From positions 1 through 37,485 of the forward strand of contig NZ_VTRV01000007.1 in assembly GCF_008274655.1 (NCBI RefSeq): a stretch of DNA of 37,485 nucleotides, given 5' to 3'. The translations under genes were made by a program, and so were the position numbers. Origin of the DNA: Cognatilysobacter lacus (lineage in GTDB: Bacteria; Pseudomonadota; Gammaproteobacteria; Xanthomonadales; Xanthomonadaceae). Within the stretch, counting starts at the first letter, position 1. The number at the start of each line of letters is the position of its first letter. Shown in pieces: positions 8,020 through 15,708 of the stretch. The notes below the pieces were generated by a model. It had not been told where the DNA came from. It ran no database searches and saw nothing but the letters and a program-made list of their open reading frames with translations.

Positions 8020-8574
8020 TTACTTGCGGGGCGATTCCTTCGCAGCCGTCACGGCGTCGAGCATGCGTTGCACGTGCTGTTTCGGGTCAAGGTCGGAGAA
8101 CGCCGCACTGATGTGGCCGTCCTTCGATACGACGTATGACGTGCGGTTCGACCAGCCCGGTCGCAGCATCAACGTCGCGTCGTAGCGCTTGGCGATCTTG
8201 GCGCCCGGGTCCGCCGCAACCGGGAAGCGGCCGCCGCAATGCTCGGTCTCGCGCGAGAAGTCGGCGAGTTGTTCGATGTTGCCCGCGCTCAGCCCGATCA
8301 CGGTTGCGCCCTGGGCCTTGAAGCGGTCGACGGCCTCGGAGAAGAGATGGGCCTCGAGGTTGCAGCCAGGCGTGTGTGCCGCCGGGAAGAAGTAGACGAC
8401 GACCGGCCCCTTCCGACGCGCCTGCGCCAGGTCGAACGTGAACGGCTTGCCGGCGAGGTAGGCCTGCGCCTTGAAGTCCGGTGCGGCGTCGCCGGGCTTG
8501 AGCGCAGCGGCCGCGGGCGTCGCGATGGCGAGCAGGGACAAGGCGGCGAGCGTGGTGCGTTGCAGTCGGTTCAT
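8020..8574 (-). CDS. Exported peroxiredoxin (AhpC/TSA-BCP class)
   Basis: 184 aa. It begins with a signal peptide (residues 1-23, ending TPAAAA), so it should act in the periplasm, unlike cytoplasmic BCP. The peroxidatic motif PxxxTxxC is present (P64, T68, C71). A second cysteine, C113 in the helix after the NIEQLADFSRETEH segment, could resolve the sulfenic acid. It would reduce peroxides at the expense of thiols. The start is ATG 8574 with GGGAG upstream. A possible -10 element lies just upstream. It is a single-gene unit flanked by an unknown small gene. Confidence 0.9.
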   Translation of the reverse strand: MNRLQRTTLAALSLLAIATPAAAALKPGDAAPDFKAQAYLAGKPFTFDLAQARRKGPVVVYFFPAAHTPGCNLEAHLFSEAVDRFKAQGATVIGLSAGNIEQLADFSRETEHCGGRFPVAADPGAKIAKRYDATLMLRPGWSNRTSYVVSKDGHISAAFSDLDPKQHVQRMLDAVTAAKESPRK

Positions 8575-8600
8575 GGCGGACTCCCGGTGTGGACGTGCCC

Positions 8601-8606
8601 GTTATA
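8601..8606 (-). promoter_or_regulatory. Possible -10 element of the peroxiredoxin gene
   Basis: On the minus strand CGTATAACGG contains TATAAC, a near-consensus -10 box, 26 bp upstream of the start codon. That would give a short leader carrying the GGGAG ribosome site. No good -35 box is seen at the usual spacing. Confidence 0.3.
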
Positions 8607-8723
8607 CGGGATGGACGCCTGTCCGGATTCGCTCGTTCGGGTGGCCGCGGAACGCGACAGTGCCGGATGCCGACCGGCCGGAAGGCAAGTGCGGGCCGGG
8701 CGCGCAGGCGGGCGCCCCATGCC

Positions 8724-8741
8724 AGCCCCGCACGCGGGGCT
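8724..8741 (-). terminator. Hairpin at the stop codon of the 84-aa gene
   Basis: AGCCCCG, loop CACG, CGGGGCT: a perfect 7-bp stem whose arm touches the stop codon. There is no T-run. Confidence 0.45.
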
Positions 8742-8995
8742 CACTCCGCGTCGGTGATCGGTGCTATCCATTCGCTGATGCAGCCAAGCACGGCTTCGGC
8801 ATCCGTGCCGCTGGCGACGCAATAGCCGCGCAGGCCGAGTGCCAGCACGAATTCGGCGCTCAGGCAGTCGAGGTCGAGGATCGCATCGCCCAGTTCGGTC
8901 AGCTTTCCATGGAAATCCGACGGGAAGCTTCCGTGCAGGTCGACGGGCAGTACCACCGTCGAGCCATCGTCCCGGTTAAAAACCTTTACTTTCAT
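8741..8995 (-). CDS. Small conserved-looking protein of unknown function
   Basis: 84 aa, starting [20 protein letters not shown]. The composition is normal for a cytoplasmic protein (balanced charge, no Arg/Pro bias), and the first codons are AT-rich relative to the region, as expected for a real start. It looks like a small alpha/beta fold with two Cys residues. No family is recognised. The ribosome site is weak. The gene is divergent from upp across 254 bp that hold no other gene, and a hairpin sits at its stop. Confidence 0.65.
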   Translation of the reverse strand: MKVKVFNRDDGSTVVLPVDLHGSFPSDFHGKLTELGDAILDLDCLSAEFVLALGLRGYCVASGTDAEAVLGCISEWIAPITDAE

Positions 8996-9249
8996 CGGCC
9001 ACTAACCGGATGTGCAAGGCGCGTGAAGTTACGCCAACCTGCCGGATTAGCAAGCGACCTTGCTCACGTCCGCCCACCGGCTGTCGGAACTGTCGACCCG
9101 TCCACGGCTCGCGGGCCGAACCTCCACGACGCCGCCGGGCCTGCGGTGATGCAGCCCCCGTGACGGGACCGGCGAGCCACCCTGAGCAGCCCGTCGCGCG
9201 CGCCGCGGCCGTCGTCCACACTGTCGCGGTCCCGCAGGCAGGCAACCGA

Positions 9250-9882
9250 ATGAAGATCACCGTCGTTGACCACCCGCTGGTGCAGCACAAGCTCGGACTG
9301 ATGCGTCGTGCGGATCTCAGCACGAAGGAGTTCCGCGACCTCGCGGCGGAAGTGGCGACGCTGCTCACGTACGAGGCCACGGCCGACCTGCCGACCGAGG
9401 AGGTCGAGGTGGAAGGCTGGGCCGGCCCGGTGCGCGTCAGGCGGATCAAGGGCCGCAAGGTGACGCTGGTGCCGATCCTGCGCGCGGGCCTGGGGATGCT
9501 GCCCGGCGTGCTGGAACTCGTGCCGGCCGCCAAGGTGGGCGTGGTCGGACTGCAGCGCGACGAAGCGACGCTCGGCGCGGTCGGCTATTACGAGAAACTC
9601 GTCGGCGGCATGGCCGACCGGATCGCCCTCGTGCTCGACCCGATGCTCGCCACGGGGGGCACGCTGATCGCCACGATCGACCTGCTCAAGGCCGCCGGCG
9701 CGACGAGGATCAAGGCGTTGTGCCTGGTCGCGGCGCCCGAGGGCCTGCGCGCCGTGGAAGCGAGGCATCCCGACGTCGAGGTGGTGGTCGCGTCGGTGGA
9801 CGAGCGACTCAACGAGCAGGGCTACATCCTTCCCGGCCTCGGCGACGCCGGCGACCGCATCTTCGGAACGCGCGCAGCCTGA
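9250..9882 (+). CDS. upp: Uracil phosphoribosyltransferase
   Basis: 210 aa, the usual length. It converts uracil and PRPP to UMP in pyrimidine salvage (cytoplasmic). The PRPP loop is the DPMLATGG segment at 130-137, followed by [14 protein letters not shown], and the uracil-binding C-terminus [17 protein letters not shown] is intact. R79-A-G in PILRAGLGM is also present. The start is ATG 9250 ([11 protein letters not shown]), matching the family; the open frame upstream is not coding. No uraA permease gene follows, so it is a single-gene unit here. A 5-bp hairpin (9906-9919) follows 24 bp after the stop. Confidence 0.96.
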   Translation: MKITVVDHPLVQHKLGLMRRADLSTKEFRDLAAEVATLLTYEATADLPTEEVEVEGWAGPVRVRRIKGRKVTLVPILRAGLGMLPGVLELVPAAKVGVVGLQRDEATLGAVGYYEKLVGGMADRIALVLDPMLATGGTLIATIDLLKAAGATRIKALCLVAAPEGLRAVEARHPDVEVVVASVDERLNEQGYILPGLGDAGDRIFGTRAA

Positions 9883-10029
9883 GCGCTTGCCGAGCGGCGG
9901 GTGCGCCGCGTGAACGCGGTCACGATCGAAGCGTCGCGTACGGGACTTTCGGCCTACGGGCATGCCGCAGCGGCCCCTTATCCTCGGGGATCGCTTCGCA
10001 CCGGCATTCGGTGCCCCGGGAGATCCTGC

Positions 10030-12150
10030 TTGAAGACGTCACTGCTCACACTCGCGACCGCTGCCGCGCTCGCGCTTGCCACGCCGCTCCACGCGCAGGA
10101 GGCGACGTGCCTCGACGAGGCCTGCTCGCTGCAGTCATTGCTCCCCGCGGACACCGCGTCCACCACCGTCGGAGGCGACATGATCATTGCGCCGCGCATG
10201 GGTCCCTGGGGTGTCGACACCGCGGGCATGGACCGCAGCATCAAGCCCGGCGCCGACTTCTTCGGTTACGTCAGCGGCAACTGGGCGAAGACCACGAAGA
10301 TCCCGGCCGACCGCTCGAGCTACGGCGGGTTCGCCGTGCTGCGCGACCTGTCGGAGGCGCGCGTTCGCAAGCTCGTCGAGAGCTATCCGGCGGCCGATCC
10401 GGCGTCGGGCATCGATGCGGCGAAGGTAGGCACGCTGTACCGCGGTTTCATGGACGAGGCGACCATCGAGAAGCTCGGAGCGACGCCGCTCAAGCCCCAT
10501 CTGGCGGCGATCCGTTCGGCGAAGACGCGCGAAGACATCGCGAAGCTGATGGGTGCTTCCAATGCCGGCTTCGGCAGCAGCTTCTTCGGCTTGGGCGTCA
10601 GCGACGACGCGCGTGATCCTGAGCATTACGCGTTGTACATCGGGCAGTCCGGGCTGGGCCTGGGCGACCGCGATCTGTACCTCGACCCGAAGTTCGCGCC
10701 GCAGCGTGAGCACTACCAGAAGTACATCGAGCAGATGCTCGGCATGGCCGGCTGGGACAAGCCTGCGCAGCGCGCCGTCGCGGTGATGGCGCTGGAAACG
10801 AAGATCGCACAGGCGCATTGGACCCGTGCGGAAAGCCGCGACCGCGACAAGACCTACAACCCGATGGCGACGTCGGACCTGGCCGCCAAGGCGCCGGGGT
10901 TTCCGTGGCAGTCGTACCTGGCAGCGGCCGGCGTCGACAAGACGCAGCGCATCATCGCGCGACAGAACACCGCCGTGCCGAAGCTCGCCGCGATCTTCGC
11001 CGCCACCGACATCGACACGCTGAAGGCCTACGAGGCGTTCCACACCGTCGACCAGGCGGCGCCGATGCTGTCCAAGGCGTTCGTCGATGCCAACTTCGAC
11101 TTCCGCGCGAAGTTCATGAACGGCCAGCCGCAGCAGCGCGAGCGCTGGAAGCGCGCGGTCGGCTTCGCCGAAGGTTCGATGGGCGAGGCGATCGGCCGCG
11201 ACTACGTGAAGATGTATTTCCCGGCCGAGTCGAAGGCCAAGATGGACGCGCTGGTCGCGAACATGAAGGACGCGCTGCGGGTTCGCCTGCAGAACCTGTC
11301 GTGGATGAGCCCGGCGACCAAGACCGAAGCGCTCGCCAAGCTCGACAACTTCGGCCTGAAGATCGGCTACCCGGGCAAGTGGCGCGACTACAGCGGTCTG
11401 AAGGTCGTCGCCGGCGACGTGTTCGGCAACGCCGAGCGCGCGGCGCAGTTCGAGTGGAACTACGACCGGAACCGCATCGGCCAGGCGGTCGACAAGGGCG
11501 AGTGGGGCATGACCCCGCAGACGGTCAACGCGTACTACAACTCGGTCAAGAACGAGATCGTGTTCCCGGCTGCGATCCTGCAGCCTCCGTTCTTCGATCC
11601 CGACGCCGATCCTGCCGTGAACTACGGCGGCATCGGCGCGGTGATCGGCCACGAGATCATCCACGGCTTCGACGACCAGGGTCGCAAGTCCGACGGCAAG
11701 GGCATGCTGCGCGACTGGTGGACGAAGGACGATGCCGCCAAGTTCGAAGTGCAGGCGGCCAAGCTTGGGGCCCAGTACGAGGGCTATGACTTCGCGGCGT
11801 TGCCCGGTGTGCACATCAACGGCAAGGCGTCGATGGGCGAGAACATCGGTGACCTCGGCGGCGTGACCGTCGCACTGGACGCGTACCACCGCTCGCTCGG
11901 CGGCAAGCCCGCGCCCGTGATCGACGGTTTCACCGGGGACCAGCGCTTCTTCCTCGGCTGGGGCCAGGTGTGGCGCACGCTGACCCGTGACGACGCGCTT
12001 CGCCAGCAGCTCGTCGGCGACCCGCATTCGCCCGGCCAGATCCGCGCGTTCGCGCCGCTGCGCAACGTCGACGCGTGGTACGACGCGTTCGGGATCACCA
12101 AGGGCGACGCGCTGTACGTTGCGCCGGAGGATCGCGTTCGAATCTGGTGA
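10030..12150 (+). CDS. M13 family (neprilysin/PepO-like) zinc metallopeptidase, exported
   Basis: 706 aa, normal for M13. A signal peptide (residues 1-22, ending LHAQ) points to the periplasm or outside. The zinc site is HEIIH at 541-545, with the third ligand E604 in ENIGDLGG. The M13 substrate-binding NAYYN and the late segment RFFLGWGQVWR are present. The family usually ends in CxxW; here the end is RVRIW without the Cys. The start is TTG 10030, preceded by GGGAGA at the right distance; the frame upstream is not coding. A small leader hairpin (GCACCG/CGGTGC, 9998-10014) precedes the ribosome site. The gene ends in a good intrinsic terminator, so it is monocistronic. Confidence 0.95.
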   Translation: MKTSLLTLATAAALALATPLHAQEATCLDEACSLQSLLPADTASTTVGGDMIIAPRMGPWGVDTAGMDRSIKPGADFFGYVSGNWAKTTKIPADRSSYGGFAVLRDLSEARVRKLVESYPAADPASGIDAAKVGTLYRGFMDEATIEKLGATPLKPHLAAIRSAKTREDIAKLMGASNAGFGSSFFGLGVSDDARDPEHYALYIGQSGLGLGDRDLYLDPKFAPQREHYQKYIEQMLGMAGWDKPAQRAVAVMALETKIAQAHWTRAESRDRDKTYNPMATSDLAAKAPGFPWQSYLAAAGVDKTQRIIARQNTAVPKLAAIFAATDIDTLKAYEAFHTVDQAAPMLSKAFVDANFDFRAKFMNGQPQQRERWKRAVGFAEGSMGEAIGRDYVKMYFPAESKAKMDALVANMKDALRVRLQNLSWMSPATKTEALAKLDNFGLKIGYPGKWRDYSGLKVVAGDVFGNAERAAQFEWNYDRNRIGQAVDKGEWGMTPQTVNAYYNSVKNEIVFPAAILQPPFFDPDADPAVNYGGIGAVIGHEIIHGFDDQGRKSDGKGMLRDWWTKDDAAKFEVQAAKLGAQYEGYDFAALPGVHINGKASMGENIGDLGGVTVALDAYHRSLGGKPAPVIDGFTGDQRFFLGWGQVWRTLTRDDALRQQLVGDPHSPGQIRAFAPLRNVDAWYDAFGITKGDALYVAPEDRVRIW

Positions 12151-12168
12151 CAACCACGCTGCACGTCG

Positions 12169-12203
12169 ACGGCCGGCCCCGCGAGGGGTCGGCCGTTCGT
12201 TTT
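12169..12203 (+). terminator. Intrinsic terminator of the M13 peptidase gene
   Basis: ACGGCCGGCCCC, loop GCGA, GGGGTCGGCCGT: a 12-bp stem with one G-T pair, followed by TCGTTTT, 18 bp after the stop. One of only two hairpins in the window with a T-run. Confidence 0.85.
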
Positions 12204-12284
12204 CGGGCCCGGGCCCACGGCTGCCTCACGCGCGTTGAATCTCCCGTCGGCTCCAATGGGCCATCACAAACGGCCGTCGCCCCT

Positions 12285-12656
12285 ATGGAAACCCGAATCC
12301 TCGTCGTGGATGACAACGCGCGCGTGCGCGAACTACTGGCGGACATGCTCGAACTCGATGGCCACGTCGTCTACCAGGCCGAGACCGGCCAGGTGGCGCT
12401 GCAACTGATGCAGGGCGGCCTGAACCCCCGCCTGGTGGTGTGCGACCTGATGATGCCGGACGTGGACGGGTGGCAGGTTCTCGCGTCGGTCGAACAGATG
12501 GCCGAGCGTCCCAACGTGATCATCTTTACCTCGCTTGGCGACCTCGCCTCGATCGAACGCCTGACTGAGCGCTACGGCTGCACCGTGATGAAGAAACCGG
12601 AGCAGTTGCGGGAAGTCGTCGCCGCGGCACGGGCGCTCCTGAACCGGCCCAACTGA
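12285..12656 (+). CDS. Single-domain response regulator (receiver only)
   Basis: 123 aa, one CheY-like receiver domain with no output domain. The acidic pocket D9 and D10, phospho-acceptor D54 (CDLMMPDVDGW), switch Thr82 and K104 (KKP) are all present, so it should be phosphorylated. The start is ATG 12285 (METRILVVDD); the longer frame lacks homology upstream and runs through the previous terminator. It precedes a hybrid histidine kinase gene by 77 bp on the same strand; the pair may form one phosphorelay, with this protein as a diffusible relay or output partner of the kinase. Confidence 0.93.
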   Translation: METRILVVDDNARVRELLADMLELDGHVVYQAETGQVALQLMQGGLNPRLVVCDLMMPDVDGWQVLASVEQMAERPNVIIFTSLGDLASIERLTERYGCTVMKKPEQLREVVAAARALLNRPN

Positions 12657-12733
12657 CCCGCCGGTTCCGTCGCGGCCTGATCACGCAGCCGTCACTAATT
12701 TTGCAGCAAGCGGTCGTGTCGACAGGGGCGGTA

Positions 12734-14293
12734 ATGCAAGGCGAGTTGCAGAAGTTCGAAGGCATCCGGCCCACGACGGAGCTGGGCCTGGGCGAGAGCG
12801 AGCGTCAGTTTCGCCTGCTCGTCCAGGGCGTCACCGACTACGCCATCTACATGCTCGACACCGACGGCAAGATCGCCAGCTGGAACGCTGGCGGCCAGCG
12901 CATCAAGGGCTACGAGGCCGAGGAAATCATCGGCCAGCATTTTTCGCGTTTCTATACGGACGAAGATCGCGTGCGCAACGAGCCCGCGCATGCGCTCGAG
13001 ACCGCGCGTACCCAGGGTCGCTTCGAGAAGGAAGGCTGGCGCCTGCGCAAGGACGGCACGCGCTTCTGGGCGCACGTCGTCATCGACCCGGTCTACGACG
13101 ACGACGGCACGCACATCGGCTACGCGAAGGTCACGCGTGACATCAGCGAGCGTCGCGAACAGCAGCGCGCACTCGAGGTCGCGCAGCAGGCCATGCTGCA
13201 GGCACACCGGATGGAGGCGATCGGCCAGCTGACCTACGGCGTCGCGCACGACTTCAACAACCTGCTGACGGTCATCACCAACAGCCTCGACCTGATCGCC
13301 GTCGACACCGGCGACGCACAGCGCGTGCGGCGGCTGATCGCGGGCGCGAACCGCGCGGCGCAGCGCGGCTCGCTGCTGACGCGCCAGTTGCTCGCGTACT
13401 CGCGCCAGCAAACGCTGCGGCCGGAGGTGCACGACCTCAATGCGCTGATCTATGCGGCGGAGTCGGTGCTGCGTCGCGGCGTCGGCGATAACGTCGAGAT
13501 CGAGTTGTCGCTGGGCCGCGGCATCGGCGAGGTCAGCGTGGACGCACCGGAGTTCGAGGCCGCACTGCTCAACCTGGTCGTCAATGCGCGCGATTCGATG
13601 CCCGAAGGCGGCCGCATCACGCTGAGCACGCGCGAGCATTACCAGAAGGACACGGAAGGGCGCCGCAGTCCCGGCCGCTACGTGCTGGTGACGGTCGACG
13701 ACACCGGCACGGGCATGCCGCCCGAGATCATCGAGCACGCGATGGAGCCGTTCTTCACGACCAAGGAAGTCGGCAAGGGCAGCGGCCTCGGGTTGAGCCA
13801 GGTGTACGGGTTCGCCGTGCAATCCGGCGGTGACGTCACCATCGACAGCACGCCGCGCGAGGGCACCACGATCAGCTTCTACCTGCCCGTGCGCAGTGGC
13901 AGCACCAGCTTGCACGAGGGCGACACCGGCGCGCCGGTGAAGGTGCTGCTGGTCGAGGACGATCCCGACGTGCAGGCGATGGCGATCGAGTCGCTGCGCT
14001 ACCTCGGCTATGCCGTGCTGACCGCCGACGAGGGCCAGGCCGCGCTCGATATCCTGAGCCGCGACTCCGAAGTCGAGATCCTGTTCACCGACGTGGTGAT
14101 GCCGCGCGGCATGAGCGGCGTGGACCTCTATCGCGAGGCCCGAAAGCTCCGGCCCGAACTGCGCGTGCTGCTCGCGTCGGGCTATGCGCGCGGCCAATTG
14201 CCTACGATTCCGGACGACTGCGATTTCATCCCGAAGCCCTACCGCGTCGAGGACCTGCAAAAGCGGCTCGCCGCGCTTGCGCCGCGGGGCTGA
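12734..14293 (+). CDS. PAS-domain hybrid sensor histidine kinase with C-terminal receiver
   Basis: 519 aa, cytoplasmic (no membrane segment). Order: PAS (about 22-140, with DYAIYMLDTDGKIASWNAG), HisKA with H172 in VAHDFNNLLTV, HATPase (N-box N284, G1 VDDTGTGMPP, G2 KGSGLGLSQVYGF) and receiver (about 403-515; D409/D410, acceptor D453, K501). The PAS lacks the cysteine motif of LOV photosensors; the ligand is unknown. H-box and receiver resemble FixL/hybrid kinases that use HDFNN. The start is ATG 12734 with AGGGG upstream; a TTG at 12701 would add 11 residues. It probably works with the upstream stand-alone receiver. Confidence 0.94.
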   Translation: MQGELQKFEGIRPTTELGLGESERQFRLLVQGVTDYAIYMLDTDGKIASWNAGGQRIKGYEAEEIIGQHFSRFYTDEDRVRNEPAHALETARTQGRFEKEGWRLRKDGTRFWAHVVIDPVYDDDGTHIGYAKVTRDISERREQQRALEVAQQAMLQAHRMEAIGQLTYGVAHDFNNLLTVITNSLDLIAVDTGDAQRVRRLIAGANRAAQRGSLLTRQLLAYSRQQTLRPEVHDLNALIYAAESVLRRGVGDNVEIELSLGRGIGEVSVDAPEFEAALLNLVVNARDSMPEGGRITLSTREHYQKDTEGRRSPGRYVLVTVDDTGTGMPPEIIEHAMEPFFTTKEVGKGSGLGLSQVYGFAVQSGGDVTIDSTPREGTTISFYLPVRSGSTSLHEGDTGAPVKVLLVEDDPDVQAMAIESLRYLGYAVLTADEGQAALDILSRDSEVEILFTDVVMPRGMSGVDLYREARKLRPELRVLLASGYARGQLPTIPDDCDFIPKPYRVEDLQKRLAALAPRG

Positions 14294-14425
14294 CAGCGGT
14301 TGCACGTCCTGATCGACGGCTGCGCAGGGCGCCCACTGGCGGGCTGACCGACCAGGCGCCGCGACGTTGCGCACGCGACGACGACACACTGCGTGGCATC
14401 CGGGAAGCTTCGACACGGAGCCCGC

Positions 14426-15142
14426 ATGCGCCGATTTGCCCAGGCCTTCCTGCCCGAAGCATTGCCGCCGGAACTTCCGCACGCGGTCGCGCACGCGCTT
14501 GGCCAGGCCCCGGAGCGCTACAACATCGCGGTGCGCAAGCCGGCTTCCGTGATCCACGACCCCGGCTCCGGGCTCGCAGTGGCCGACTTCACCTGGGGGC
14601 TCGTGCCCAGCTGGTCGAAGTTGCCGGAGACCAAGTACACGACGGTGACCGCGCGCCTTGACCGCGCGCCGGGCAGCCGCATCTATCGAAGTGCATGGGA
14701 GAAGCGCCGCTGCGCGGTGCCGCTGACGGGCTACTACAAATGGGATCGCACGACGTCGCCGGCGCGTCCGTACTTCATCCAGTCGCGCGCGGGCGACGTG
14801 CTGTTTGCCGCGGGCCTCTGGGACCGCTGGCCTGCCGAAGAGCCCGAGCTGCTGACGTTCACCGTGCTGACCATGCCGAACGCCGCGATCCCCGAGCCGC
14901 TGGTTCAGGACGGCCCGGTGTTCCTGCCAGCGGCAGCGGTCGCCGACTGGATCGCCGGGCCGTGGCTGCCGTCGCGCTTCCTGACGCGGATGAAACAGCC
15001 CCAGCTGGAGGCGTATCCGGTTTCACGTGCGATCCGCAGCCGCGACGTGGACGACTACACGCTGCTTGAACCCGCAGATGCCGACAGCGAGCCCGCGTCG
15101 GCACCCGACGAAGACTGGATCGACGAGGACGACATCGACTGA
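14426..15142 (+). CDS. Catalytically degenerate SRAP (YedK/HMCES-like) family protein
   Basis: 238 aa. The SRAP fold is clear (WGLVPSW at 58-64, RSAWEKRRCAVPLTGYYKW at 88-106). In active SRAP proteins Cys2 crosslinks to abasic sites in single-stranded DNA with help from Asn75, Glu105 and His160 (E. coli YedK numbering). Here the N-terminus is MRRFAQAF instead of MCGRFAQ-type, position 75 is Thr (VTARLD), 105 is Lys (GYYKW) and 160 is Val. None of the four survives. The C-terminus is an acidic tail (about 217-238). The start is ATG 14426 with GGAG 5 nt upstream; no upstream in-frame Cys start exists. The intact paralogue is at 27470. It may bind DNA without crosslinking. Confidence 0.9.
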   Translation: MRRFAQAFLPEALPPELPHAVAHALGQAPERYNIAVRKPASVIHDPGSGLAVADFTWGLVPSWSKLPETKYTTVTARLDRAPGSRIYRSAWEKRRCAVPLTGYYKWDRTTSPARPYFIQSRAGDVLFAAGLWDRWPAEEPELLTFTVLTMPNAAIPEPLVQDGPVFLPAAAVADWIAGPWLPSRFLTRMKQPQLEAYPVSRAIRSRDVDDYTLLEPADADSEPASAPDEDWIDEDDID

Positions 15143-15224
15143 CGCGGCGGGCGGGCAGCGCGGCGGCACTCGTCGCCGGCGCCGATCCGCGATCCAATGG
15201 AGTTCGTCCGCTTCGGAGTCGACC

Positions 15225-15671
15225 ATGCCGCGCATCGCCCTCGACCGCATCGCCGCCACCAACGCCACGGGCTATCCGGCGCCGTATGCCGATGCAGTCG
15301 CGGGACGCTGGCAACGTCGCCTCGGCCCCGTATCCGGTCTGACCGATTTCAGCGCCACCCACGTCACGCTCGAGCCAGGCGCCTGGTCGTCGCAGCGTCA
15401 CTGGCACGAAGACGAGGACGAGATGGTGGTGATGCTCGCCGGCGAAGCGCTGTTGATCGACGACAGCGGGTCCACGCGCATGCATGCGGGCGACATCGCC
15501 GTCTTTCCGAAGGGCGACGGCAACGGTCATTGCCTTTGGAACGACGGCACGTCGCCCTGCGTATTCGTCGCGATCGGCCAGCCGGTGACGCGCATCTGCC
15601 ACTACCCCGATATCGACATGCACCTTCCGGAATCCGGTCGCTACGTGCACAAGGATGGCGCGCCTTATTGA
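15225..15671 (+). CDS. Cupin-domain protein
   Basis: 148 aa, a single cupin barrel. The first metal motif is present, with H59-W-H61 and E66 in the HWHEDEDEMVVMLAGEAL region; the second motif region contains DIAVFPKGDGNGHCLWN with a late His. Metal binding is therefore likely. Cupins of this size range from isomerases to dioxygenases and sugar-binding proteins, and the motifs do not decide. The start is ATG 15225 with GGAG upstream. It follows the SRAP-like gene by 82 bp on the same strand and converges on the DUF4105 gene. Confidence 0.88.
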   Translation: MPRIALDRIAATNATGYPAPYADAVAGRWQRRLGPVSGLTDFSATHVTLEPGAWSSQRHWHEDEDEMVVMLAGEALLIDDSGSTRMHAGDIAVFPKGDGNGHCLWNDGTSPCVFVAIGQPVTRICHYPDIDMHLPESGRYVHKDGAPY

Positions 15672-15708
15672 CCTTGCCCGTGCCGCAGACGATGGAGCGG
15701 GTCGCGTC

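Noticed and set aside
10135-12153. 672-codon open frame antisense to the M13 peptidase gene, rich in Arg, Asp, Val and His
   Set aside because: Shadow of the sense gene: GC-rich codons on the sense strand leave few stops on the other strand. The composition has no domain sense, while the sense frame has the full M13 motif set.
12695-14557. 620-codon open frame antisense to the hybrid kinase
   Set aside because: Same reason; the kinase frame has all H, N, G and receiver motifs, the antisense has none and no start signal.
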